A stretch of DNA of 64,000 bases from an uncultured Tateyamaria sp. (GTDB lineage Bacteria; Pseudomonadota; Alphaproteobacteria; Rhodobacterales; Rhodobacteraceae), in assembly GCF_947487805.1 (NCBI RefSeq), contig NZ_CANKXW010000002.1, positions 664,699 to 728,698 of the forward strand, read 5' to 3'. Shown piece after piece: positions 27,332-36,185 of this stretch; position 1 is the first letter of the stretch; every line of letters starts with the position of its first letter. Both the position numbers and the translations under genes were made by a program. The notes beneath the pieces are model-generated. The model saw nothing but the letters and a program-made list of their open reading frames with translations. It searched no databases and was not told the DNA's origin.

Positions 27332-28113
27332 GTACGGATGATCTTGGCCAGCTGCGGGAACATCGGCTCGTTGGCACAAATGATCTCGCCATCTTCAAGG
27401 ATGTCGTTGCCGGGCGTCAGCGGTTCCACCAGCCCACCGGCCTCGCGCACGATCAACAGCCCCGCGGCAATGTCCCACGCGTTCAGGCGACGCTCCCAAT
27501 AGCCGTCATAGCGCCCCGCCGCGACATAGGCCAAATCCAGCGCCGCCGCCCCGAACCGCCGCACCCCGGAACAGGCGGGCATCAGGCGCGCCAGCTCTTT
27601 CAACGTCTCCGGCAGGTCTGACCGCCCGCCAAAGGGCAGGCCCGTCGAAAACAGGCCCTCGATCATTTTGGACCGCCCCGACACACGCAACCGCTGGTCG
27701 TTCATGAAGGCGCCATTGCCCTTTTCGGCAAAAAACATCTCGTCCTTGGCCGGGTCGTACACCACGCCCGCCACGATCTGCCCCTTGTGCTCCAGCGCGA
27801 TGGACACGGCCCAGTGCGGCAACCCGTGCAGGAAATTCGTCGTGCCATCCAGCGGATCCACGATCCAGCGGCGCGTGGGATCCTCACCATCCGCCTCGCC
27901 CCCTTCCTCGGCCAGCCAGCCATAGGTGGGCCGCGCGCCGCGCAACTCGTCGCGGATAATCTCTTCGGCGGCCAGATCGGCCTTGGACACGAAATCGCCC
28001 GCCCCCTTCATGGACACCTGGAGGTTTTCCACCTCGCGAAAGTCCTTGACCAGCGACCGGCCCGCCTTGCGCGCGGCCTTGACCATGATGTTGAGATTTG
28101 CGCTGCCTTGCAT
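27328..28113 (-). CDS. suhB: Inositol monophosphatase family protein (SuhB-like)
   Basis: A 261-residue Mg-dependent phosphatase. The signatures are WLAEEGGE (metal Glu), WIVDPLDGTTNFLHG (metal Asp pair and Thr) and WDIAAGLLIVREAGG near residue 213. The length is normal. Substrates in this family include inositol-1-phosphate and related sugar phosphates; a SuhB-like role in RNA processing is also known in some bacteria. The gene is monocistronic and divergent from the MDR oxidoreductase. Confidence 0.88.
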   Translation of the reverse strand: MQGSANLNIMVKAARKAGRSLVKDFREVENLQVSMKGAGDFVSKADLAAEEIIRDELRGARPTYGWLAEEGGEADGEDPTRRWIVDPLDGTTNFLHGLPHWAVSIALEHKGQIVAGVVYDPAKDEMFFAEKGNGAFMNDQRLRVSGRSKMIEGLFSTGLPFGGRSDLPETLKELARLMPACSGVRRFGAAALDLAYVAAGRYDGYWERRLNAWDIAAGLLIVREAGGLVEPLTPGNDILEDGEIICANEPMFPQLAKIIRT

Positions 28114-28226
28114 CGGGTCGCTCCGGATGGGGGTGTGGGATCAAGGGGGCGCTATACGCCCATGCCGCGCCCTTGCCAAGGGGGCCGTCGGCTGTTCAGG
28201 TGGCCGCACCCACAAAGGAGCCCGCC

Positions 28227-29264
<1,038 letters not shown>

Positions 29265-29292
29265 TCCGCAGCCGACACAAGGGTCCGTAGAC

Positions 29293-29333
29293 GGGCGTCT
29301 TTGCCGGGTGCGGCTGCGTAGGCAGACGCGCCC
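29293..29333. terminator. Imperfect GC-rich hairpin between convergent genes
   Basis: GGGCGTCTTTGCC and GGCAGACGCGCCC form a stem with small bulges around a 15-base loop, in the gap between the MDR oxidoreductase and metR stops. Its left arm resembles the core of the nested-hairpin repeats (GGGCGCCTTTGCC), but the loop differs, so membership in that family is only possible. Confidence 0.4.
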
Positions 29334-29401
29334 GGTGGCAAGGGCTGCCTTTGCGCCCACAAAAGCGGCCAGCCACACAGACGATCCCTGAAACGCAGCC
29401 C

Positions 29402-30307
29402 TTACACGGCTTGCAACTTGCGCGCCTCTATCCGCGCCAGATCAATCAGCTTCCGCATATAGGGCTTGTCGCGCTCATCACTCCGCACCGCCGCATACAA
29501 CCGCCGGGTCAGCCCCTGTTCGGTCAAAGGCCGAGTGACATAATCGCTGGAATACTTCACCTCGCGCACCACCCAGTCGGGCAGCACAGACACCCCACGA
29601 TTGGACGCCACCAACAACAGGATTACCGCCGTCAACTCCGCCTGACGCACCGCCGCAGGCTCGACCTTGGCCGGGATCAGCAACTGGCTGAACACGTCCA
29701 GCCGCGTCCGTTCCACCGGATAGGTGATCAGCGTCTGATCCCTGAAATCCGCCGCATCGATCCACGGCTTCTGCGCCAGCGGATGGGTCGACGCGGCCAC
29801 GAAAACCGGCGCATAATCAAAGAGTTCGACGAACTCCACGCCGGGCAGGTCCTCGGGATCCGATGACACCACCAGATCCACCTCCTCCTTCAGCAGCGCA
29901 GGCAGCGCATCAAAGGCCAGACCGGGCCGGATATCCACATCCACGTCCGGCCACGACTTGCGAAACATCTCCAGCACCGGAAACAACCACTCGAAACAGG
30001 CGTGGCACTCAATCGCGATATGCAACCGCCCCGACGATCCGTCGCGCAACCCCGTGAACTCGGCCTGCAAGGCCTCCACCTGCGGCAGCACCTGCTCGGC
30101 CAACCGCAACAGCCGCAAGCCCGCCGCCGACAGTTTCAGCGGTTTCGACCGCCGCACAAACAATTCAACTCCCGCCTGATCCTCCAACCCCTTCACCTGA
30201 TGGCTCAATGCGGACTGTGTGATGTGCAACTGCTCTGCCGCCCGCGCCAACCCGCCCGCCTCGTGGATGGCCTTGATCGTGCGCAGGTGGCGAAACTCGA
30301 TATGCAT
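29402..30307 (-). CDS. metR: LysR-family regulator of methionine genes
   Basis: A 301-residue LysR-type regulator with an N-terminal winged helix (GGLARAAEQLHITQSALSHQ) and a periplasmic-binding-like effector domain; ECHACFEWLFPVLEMF in the latter is typical of MetR, which senses homocysteine. It is divergent from metF across 91 bases that contain a perfect inverted repeat. The frame is open 65 codons further upstream, but that would cross the operator and metF's promoter, so I use MHIEFRHL. Confidence 0.88.
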   Translation of the reverse strand: MHIEFRHLRTIKAIHEAGGLARAAEQLHITQSALSHQVKGLEDQAGVELFVRRSKPLKLSAAGLRLLRLAEQVLPQVEALQAEFTGLRDGSSGRLHIAIECHACFEWLFPVLEMFRKSWPDVDVDIRPGLAFDALPALLKEEVDLVVSSDPEDLPGVEFVELFDYAPVFVAASTHPLAQKPWIDAADFRDQTLITYPVERTRLDVFSQLLIPAKVEPAAVRQAELTAVILLLVASNRGVSVLPDWVVREVKYSSDYVTRPLTEQGLTRRLYAAVRSDERDKPYMRKLIDLARIEARKLQAV

Positions 30308-30324
30308 GCAAACCTCATGTTCTT

Positions 30325-30350
30325 CTTGAGAGTTATGAATTTGTCTCAAG
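30325..30350. promoter_or_regulatory. Candidate MetR operator
   Basis: CTTGAGA and TCTCAAG are perfect 7-base arms 12 bases apart, centred between the divergent metR and metF genes. The outer span has LysR-type symmetry, and the middle contains TGAA, part of the classical MetR half-site. Assignment to MetR is by position. Confidence 0.55.
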
Positions 30351-30398
30351 TTACAACCTGCGGCATACAGGTGACAACCCCAATCCCCGGAGATGCCC

Positions 30399-31256
30399 AT
30401 GACCGCCCTGTCCTTCGAGACCTTCCCGCCCAAGTCCCTCGATGCCGCATTCCATCTCTGGGATACGGTCAAGGCTCTGACCCCGCTGGCGCCGCGCTTC
30501 ATCTCCGTGACCTATGGCGCAGGCGGCAGCACCCAGGCCCTGACACAGGAGGCGGCCCAGACCTTGCGCAAAACCTCCGGCCTGGCCGTCGCCGCCCACC
30601 TGACCTGCACAGGCCAAAGCCGCGCGGACGTGCTGCGCACAGCTGACCGCTACGCCGCGTCAGGCATCTCCGACATCGTGGCCCTGCGCGGGGACCCCGC
30701 CGATGGCGGTGCCTTCACACCCCATCCCGACGGGTTCGCCGACAGCGTCGCACTGATCCGTGCCCTCGCCAATGCCGGCCCTTTCAACATCCGTGTCGGC
30801 GCCTATCCCGACAGCCACCCCGATGCACAGTCCATGCGCCAGAACATCGACTGGCTCAAGGCCAAGCTCGACGCCGGCGCAAGCGAGGCGCTGACCCAGT
30901 TTTTCTTCGAGGCACACACATTCCTGCGCTTCCGCGACGCCTGCGCGGATGCAGGCATCACCGCACCCGTCACCCCTGGCATCCTGCCCATCACCAACTG
31001 GGCCCGTGCCCGCAGCTTTGCCCAGCGCTGCGGCACTCCCATCCCCGCCGCAACTGCCACAGCCTTTGACCGTGCCACGCGCGAGGACCGCGCGGACCTC
31101 TTTGCCCTGACCCACTGCGCGGACATGTGCGACACGCTGATCAGCGAAGGCGTGGACGCGCTGCACTTTTACACGCTCAACCGCCCCGACATGACACTGC
31201 AAGTCTGCCGCGCGCTTGGCCTGCTGCCTCCCGCCGCAATGCGCAACGTTGCCTGA
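30399..31256 (+). CDS. metF: 5,10-methylenetetrahydrofolate reductase
   Basis: The 285-residue FAD enzyme makes 5-methyl-THF for methionine synthesis. Family features are LSFETFPPKS at the start, FISVTYGAGGST, HLTCTGQSRADV, DIVALRGDP and FFEAHTFLRFRD. GGAG lies 6 bases before the ATG I use; an ATG two codons earlier directly abuts GGAG and is less likely. It is regulated together with metR through the shared intergenic region. Confidence 0.93.
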   Translation: MTALSFETFPPKSLDAAFHLWDTVKALTPLAPRFISVTYGAGGSTQALTQEAAQTLRKTSGLAVAAHLTCTGQSRADVLRTADRYAASGISDIVALRGDPADGGAFTPHPDGFADSVALIRALANAGPFNIRVGAYPDSHPDAQSMRQNIDWLKAKLDAGASEALTQFFFEAHTFLRFRDACADAGITAPVTPGILPITNWARARSFAQRCGTPIPAATATAFDRATREDRADLFALTHCADMCDTLISEGVDALHFYTLNRPDMTLQVCRALGLLPPAAMRNVA

Positions 31257-31331
31257 TCCGGGTCGAATTCCGCACTAGACCAATCGGTCCAATTCACCTA
31301 TCGTGACCCCATCAACAGATGGACCACGCCC

Positions 31332-31814
31332 ATGCCCCTGATCGCCCAAGGCCCCGGTGACCTGCCCAGCCAGGCCGACCTCCTGTCCATGTCCGGCCTG
31401 GAGTTCATGCAAGGCATCCTTGACGGCACCGTGCCCGCCCCCCCGATCGGCAGCACATTGGGCTACGCGCTCCACCACGTGGCCGACGGCACCGCCACTT
31501 TCCACGGCACGCCCACATTCAAGACGACCAACCCGATGGGCACCGTGCATGGCGGCTGGTATGGCACGCTGCTCGACAGCGCGATGGCCTGCGCCGTGAT
31601 GACCAAAGTGCCGCGCGGCGCGATCTACACTACGCTGGAATACAAGATCAACATCACCCGCACGATCCCGCTGGGCATGACCATCGCATGCACCGGCACC
31701 GTGGACCACGCCGGGCGCAGCACGGGCGTCGCAACCGGGGAAATCCGCGGCGTGGACGATGGCAAACTCTATGCCACCGGCTCAACCACCTGCCTGATCA
31801 TGACCCTGCGCTAG
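31332..31814 (+). CDS. PaaI-like hotdog thioesterase
   Basis: A 160-residue single hotdog domain. The active-site loop reads NPMGTVHGGWYGTLLDSAMACAV, matching the PaaI/YbgC-type HGG signature, and is followed by the strand TLEYKINITRTI. It probably hydrolyses an acyl-CoA ester; the substrate is unknown. It ends at a strong bidirectional hairpin. Confidence 0.82.
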   Translation: MPLIAQGPGDLPSQADLLSMSGLEFMQGILDGTVPAPPIGSTLGYALHHVADGTATFHGTPTFKTTNPMGTVHGGWYGTLLDSAMACAVMTKVPRGAIYTTLEYKINITRTIPLGMTIACTGTVDHAGRSTGVATGEIRGVDDGKLYATGSTTCLIMTLR

Positions 31815-31819
31815 ACCTG

Positions 31820-31876
31820 CGGGACGGCGGGTGGGGCGCCTTTGGCCACAGGCCAAACAGCGTCACCCCCGTCCCG
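31820..31876. repeat. Nested-hairpin intergenic repeat, copy B
   Basis: The outer stem pairs CGGGACGGcGGGTG (31820-31833) with CACCCCCGTCCCG (31864-31876), with one bulge. The inner hairpin TTTGGCC-ACA-GGCCAAA is perfect. The order, bulge position and core GGGCGCCTTTG...CAAACAG match copy A at 8221. It lies between convergent genes and overlaps the stop codon of the DUF2235 gene. Confidence 0.62.
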
Positions 31877-32960
31877 GACCGATCACACGACCCCGCCACT
31901 CCGACACCCGATCCGCCAGCGACCTGGGCTCGGGCCCCATGGCCACCGACGGATGCACCCGCTCCGACGGATCCAGCCCAACCGGGCGCGGCTTGCGGGT
32001 GATGAACCAACGACCCAGGCCGCGAAACGTCCCCACGGACGGCGCTTGCGGATCCTGCGCGAACCGCCCGGCCCAGCCCTCGGGCAACGGCAGACCACTG
32101 GCTTCCGCCTGCTCCAGCATCCACACCAGCGGAATATTGGCCAAAGGTCGCGCCGCATCATAACCGGTCAAATGGCCGCCAATGTCCCCATGGGTGCCGC
32201 GAAACCACATCTGCACCAGATGCCCGTCCCAGTCCTCCCGCGTGTCCCACATCACCGGCGCATAGGCTACGCGCGTCTCGTTGCGCGCCAGCGCATGAAA
32301 CCCGCGCTTCACGCTCTTGCCAAGATGATGGTTGTGAAACGCATGACGTGGCGCGCTCAGTCGCCACAGATAGGGCATGTTCAACCCCAGTGACTTGACC
32401 GTGTCCCAGGCGCCTATCATCTCGATCTCGACCGCCGCGTGGCAATGCACACCGGCAAAGGCCACCGCCGCGGCACTGTCCGGCGTGCACTCGTAATGCC
32501 GGTAAACGTCACGAATGTTGCGCTCGGTCGCCGCATCCGCGCGCAGCAGACCGACCCGGTCGATAATGCCCGCCAGCGACCGCACCGCATAGGCGCCGCG
32601 CGAATAGCCAAAGAGGTAAATTCGGTCACCAGGCCGATACCGCGAGGCGAGATAGCCATAGGCGCGCCGGATCTGCCGGTTGATCCCCCGGCCAAAGATC
32701 ACGTCCCCACCGCGCCGCCAATGCGACCACTGCAAACCCGGCTCGTAATACAGCGACACCGCTGTGCCCATCTCGCCCAGCAACTTTGCGGTCAACCCCG
32801 CATTGGTCTCGTCGCCGGGCTCCAGCGTCGACATGGTGCCATCGATGATGATCACGTGAACGGTCTGGCCCCGCACCGGCGGGGCCACTTCGGCCAATCC
32901 TTTCCCGAACCGGCCCCGAAGCCAGCCCGCAATGGATTTATTCAGCCGCGATAGGACCAT
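31863..32960 (-). CDS. DUF2235 alpha/beta hydrolase (Tle1-like phospholipase family)
   Basis: A 365-residue protein with the DUF2235 layout: VIIIDGTMSTLEPGDETN near residue 35, a GYSRGAYAVRSLAG nucleophile elbow (Ser of GxSxG) near residue 120, and Asp/His candidates further on (GAWDTVKSLG; FRGTHGDIGG). Family members include type VI secretion phospholipases and stand-alone hydrolases. There is no signal peptide and no secretion genes nearby. It overlaps the end of the CoxL-like gene by 23 bases, which suggests the same transcript. Confidence 0.8.
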   Translation of the reverse strand: MVLSRLNKSIAGWLRGRFGKGLAEVAPPVRGQTVHVIIIDGTMSTLEPGDETNAGLTAKLLGEMGTAVSLYYEPGLQWSHWRRGGDVIFGRGINRQIRRAYGYLASRYRPGDRIYLFGYSRGAYAVRSLAGIIDRVGLLRADAATERNIRDVYRHYECTPDSAAAVAFAGVHCHAAVEIEMIGAWDTVKSLGLNMPYLWRLSAPRHAFHNHHLGKSVKRGFHALARNETRVAYAPVMWDTREDWDGHLVQMWFRGTHGDIGGHLTGYDAARPLANIPLVWMLEQAEASGLPLPEGWAGRFAQDPQAPSVGTFRGLGRWFITRKPRPVGLDPSERVHPSVAMGPEPRSLADRVSEWRGRVIGPGRG

Positions 32961-35235
32961 CCTTCAACAATTCCCAAACCTTCATCGGCGTGAACGGCAT
33001 GTCCGCCTGACGCACGCCATGTTCCCACAGCGCATCCTGCACCGCATTGGATACCGCGGCCAGCGCTCCGACGGTGCCCGCCTCACCACAGCCCTTCATC
33101 CCCATGATGTTGGCTGTGGACGGCACCGGCTCGGACGTAAAACCGATGTAGGGAACGTCATCGGCACGCGGCAAGGCGTAATCCATGAACGTTGCCGTGA
33201 GCAGCTGGCCATCTTCGTCGAATTGCACATGTTCAGTCAGGGCCTGCCCGATGCCCTGCACAACCCCGCCATGCACCTGACCTTCGGCCAGCATCGGATT
33301 GATAAGGTTGCCAAAATCATCCACGACCGTATAGCGGTCGACCGTGGTGACGCCGGTGTCAGCATCGATCACAACCTCCGTGATATGGCACCCGTTGGGA
33401 AAGCTGCGCGCGTCAAGCGTGGTGCGTCGCTCGTGCACCAACAGATCCTCGCGCCCCTTCTCGCGGGCCATCTCCGCCACCTCCAGCATGGTCGGCGTCA
33501 TGTTCGACCCTTCGATGCGGAACTGTTCGTCGTCAAAGGAAATCTCGGACGCGGCCACGCCCTCCTCCTCGCTGAGGAAGGCAACAAAGGCCTCCGTCAT
33601 CGCCGCAACCGTGGCAAGTGTTGCAGTGTTCTGCGTCGTCACGGACCGCGACCCGCCGGTTCCACCGCCCTGCTTGATCCGGTCACTGTCACCCTGCACC
33701 ACGTCGATCAGATCCACCGGGATGCCCGTCTGATCCGACAGGAACTGGGCATAGACCGTCTCGTGACCTTGCCCGTTCGACTGTGTGCCGACATAGATGT
33801 TCACGCGGCCCTCATCCGTATACTCGACCTTCGCACTTTCCGAAGGATCGCCCAGAATGCTTTCAATATAGTAACAGACCCCGATGCCCCGCAGACGCCC
33901 GGCCGCTGCATCCGCCGCCTTGCGCGCGGCGAACCCGGCCACATCGGCTTCGGCCTCGGCGCGGCGCAGCACCTTGTCGAAATCGCCCACGTCATAGGTC
34001 TCGTCCACCAACGTGTCGTATGGAAACTGGTCCGGCTTGATGAAATTGATCCGGCGCAGCTCCATCGGATCCACCCCCAGCTCGCGCGCGGCCCGGTCGA
34101 TGGCCCGCTCGAGGATATAAATCGCCTCCGGCCGCCCGGCCCCACGATAGGCATCCACTTGCGTCATGTTGGTGTAATAGCCGACCGACCGCAAAAACGC
34201 CGCCGGCATGTCATAGACCCCGGTCAGCACCCGCGAAAACAACTGCGTCTGGATGTACTGCGCGAACTGCGAATTATACGCCCCCATGTTCGCCTCAGTC
34301 AGAACGCGGTAGCCAATGATGCAGTGATTTTCGTCAAAGGCCAGCTCGGTCAGCGACGTCAGATCGCGTCCCGCATTGTCCGAAAGCATTGCTTCGGTCC
34401 GTTCCGACATCCAGCGCACAGGGCGCTGCAACGCGCGGGCGGCGTGGGCCACCACGAAATACTCCGGATACATGAACGCCTTCATCCCGAATCCGCCGCC
34501 GGTGTCAGGGTTGGTCACACGGATGGCGTCCTCGGGCATGTCGAGGGCCGTGGCCAGCACACCCTTGGGTCCCCAGACCCCCTGCCCGTTGATCGCCACG
34601 TGCAACCGGTCGCCATCTGGCTCGGCATAGCATCCGCGCGGCTCCATCGAGTTGACGATCACCCGGTTGTCCGCCACGTCCAGCGCCACCACACGCGCCG
34701 CCGCCTCAAAAGCCGCGTTGGTTGCGTCCTCGTCTCCGATCGCCCAGTCATAGACCACATTGTCCGGCGCTTCCGGATGGATCGGTTCGCCACCCTTGGC
34801 CGTGTCCATCTTGGCCGGCAGATCGTCATAGTCGAGCATGATCATCTCACCGGCATCGCGGGCCTGCGCCAGCGTGTCGGCAATCACAACGGCTACGGGC
34901 TCGCCCACGAACCGCAACCGGTCCCGCGCCAGCACGGGGCGCTCGGGATTGGCTCCGTCGCTGCCATCGCGGTTCTTGATCAGTGCCGCCGGCATCCCGA
35001 CCTTCATGCCCGCCGCTTCAAGGTCCGCCAACGTATAAACAGCGTGCACGCCATCGGCCTCACGGGCGTCGCTCACGTCCAGTTCGGTGATGACGCCATG
35101 CGCCACGGGCGACCGAAACACGAATGTCTGCAACGCACCGTCGGGCGCAATGTCATCGACATACCGCCCCTCCCCGGTCAGGAAACGAACATCTTCGCGG
35201 CGAATGACGGGTTGGCTCTTGCCGAACTTATCCAT
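32938..35235 (-). CDS. Molybdenum hydroxylase large subunit (CoxL form II-like)
   Basis: The 765-residue protein belongs to the xanthine dehydrogenase/CO dehydrogenase large-subunit family that carries the Mo-cytosine dinucleotide cofactor. The active-site loop reads AYRGAGR (near residue 365), the form II signature, not the AYxCSFR of true CO dehydrogenases. AGGAG lies 8 bases before the ATG. The usual small (2Fe-2S) and medium (FAD) subunit genes are absent on both sides: downstream is a DUF2235 gene, upstream a DUF3592 gene. The substrate is unknown. Confidence 0.88.
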   Translation of the reverse strand: MDKFGKSQPVIRREDVRFLTGEGRYVDDIAPDGALQTFVFRSPVAHGVITELDVSDAREADGVHAVYTLADLEAAGMKVGMPAALIKNRDGSDGANPERPVLARDRLRFVGEPVAVVIADTLAQARDAGEMIMLDYDDLPAKMDTAKGGEPIHPEAPDNVVYDWAIGDEDATNAAFEAAARVVALDVADNRVIVNSMEPRGCYAEPDGDRLHVAINGQGVWGPKGVLATALDMPEDAIRVTNPDTGGGFGMKAFMYPEYFVVAHAARALQRPVRWMSERTEAMLSDNAGRDLTSLTELAFDENHCIIGYRVLTEANMGAYNSQFAQYIQTQLFSRVLTGVYDMPAAFLRSVGYYTNMTQVDAYRGAGRPEAIYILERAIDRAARELGVDPMELRRINFIKPDQFPYDTLVDETYDVGDFDKVLRRAEAEADVAGFAARKAADAAAGRLRGIGVCYYIESILGDPSESAKVEYTDEGRVNIYVGTQSNGQGHETVYAQFLSDQTGIPVDLIDVVQGDSDRIKQGGGTGGSRSVTTQNTATLATVAAMTEAFVAFLSEEEGVAASEISFDDEQFRIEGSNMTPTMLEVAEMAREKGREDLLVHERRTTLDARSFPNGCHITEVVIDADTGVTTVDRYTVVDDFGNLINPMLAEGQVHGGVVQGIGQALTEHVQFDEDGQLLTATFMDYALPRADDVPYIGFTSEPVPSTANIMGMKGCGEAGTVGALAAVSNAVQDALWEHGVRQADMPFTPMKVWELLKDGPIAAE

Positions 35236-35315
35236 GGGAAAGCTCCTGTCGCTGGAGGGGACTGGTTGACTGCGAACCTAGCGACACCTGAGCCAGTGTC
35301 CAGAGCCAGAAACGA

Positions 35316-36086
35316 CTAGGACTTGCCAACATCCGGCACGGTGGCCGCAGCCGCGCGCGGGCCGACATCGCCAACCCACCATGTTTTGCCCCGGCTGTCG
35401 CGAAAAACCTCGATGTCGGATGTGGGTCCATACCGGAAATAGCGGGTCCTGGAGCTTGACGGCAGGCTTTCCCCCATCTCACCCCGCGCATCGCGCCAAA
35501 CCAGCACATATGTCCGCGACTCCGCATCCTTGGACTTGCTGACACGCTCATCAACATAGTGCACCTTGGCCCACTCCGCCCGACCGTATTTCCTGGCCCG
35601 CAACGCCTCGACAGCCGGGCGCGCGGTCCACCAGAACGCACCAAGCGCAGCAAGGCCAAACCCCAGCGACACCCACCGCATGACCTGACCGCCCTGCCAG
35701 ATGTGACCAACCGTGTGTTCCATGACCCGTGGCCGACTGGCCAGATACCGGATATCGCGCGATGCACCCGGCACCATATCGCGGAAAACGCCCCGACTGA
35801 CCTTGCGCTCCACCACCATCGGACCATCCGCAGTCTCGTAGGCAAAGGTCACATGGTACGCCGTCTCGGTCTCCCCATCGCGCCGCAAGGTCTCCGTCCG
35901 CCGATCCGTCACGGTGGCCGAGGTCACAATCCCCTCGACATCAAACGCCAGTCCCAGCTTGAGCGACTGGTAACTGAAGGCCGCAGCAAAGCCGACAAAG
36001 ATCACCAGCACAACAGGAAACAACGCCCCCTTGGCAATCCACAGAACAAAGACACCGGGCGCGGGCCCATCGGTGTAATCCTTCAT
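35316..36086 (-). CDS. DUF3592 domain membrane protein
   Basis: A 256-residue protein with two transmembrane helices (about residues 12-38, [20 protein letters not shown], and about 145-165) flanking a beta-rich domain typical of DUF3592 ([15 protein letters not shown]...[12 protein letters not shown]). A second copy of that domain follows the second helix. The function is unknown. It is divergent from valS. Confidence 0.7.
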   Translation of the reverse strand: MKDYTDGPAPGVFVLWIAKGALFPVVLVIFVGFAAAFSYQSLKLGLAFDVEGIVTSATVTDRRTETLRRDGETETAYHVTFAYETADGPMVVERKVSRGVFRDMVPGASRDIRYLASRPRVMEHTVGHIWQGGQVMRWVSLGFGLAALGAFWWTARPAVEALRARKYGRAEWAKVHYVDERVSKSKDAESRTYVLVWRDARGEMGESLPSSSRTRYFRYGPTSDIEVFRDSRGKTWWVGDVGPRAAAATVPDVGKS

Positions 36087-36185
36087 GCACCGCAGGCTAA
36101 TCCAACATCACGGGCGCCAAAACCCCCCTTCCCTTCACCGGCCCCCACCGCTATCTCACGGCCAACAGAAAAAGGGATCAGCGCC

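Noticed and set aside
30308..30398. A SAM or other methionine riboswitch before metF
   Set aside because: The gap is only 91 bases, contains a LysR-type palindrome, and lacks the helices and expression platform of a SAM riboswitch.
32932..35319. A 795-residue open frame antisense to the CoxL-like gene
   Set aside because: The sense strand encodes a full molybdenum hydroxylase with its active-site motif and a ribosome-binding site; the antisense protein is Arg/His/Pro-rich and motif-free, typical of mirror frames.
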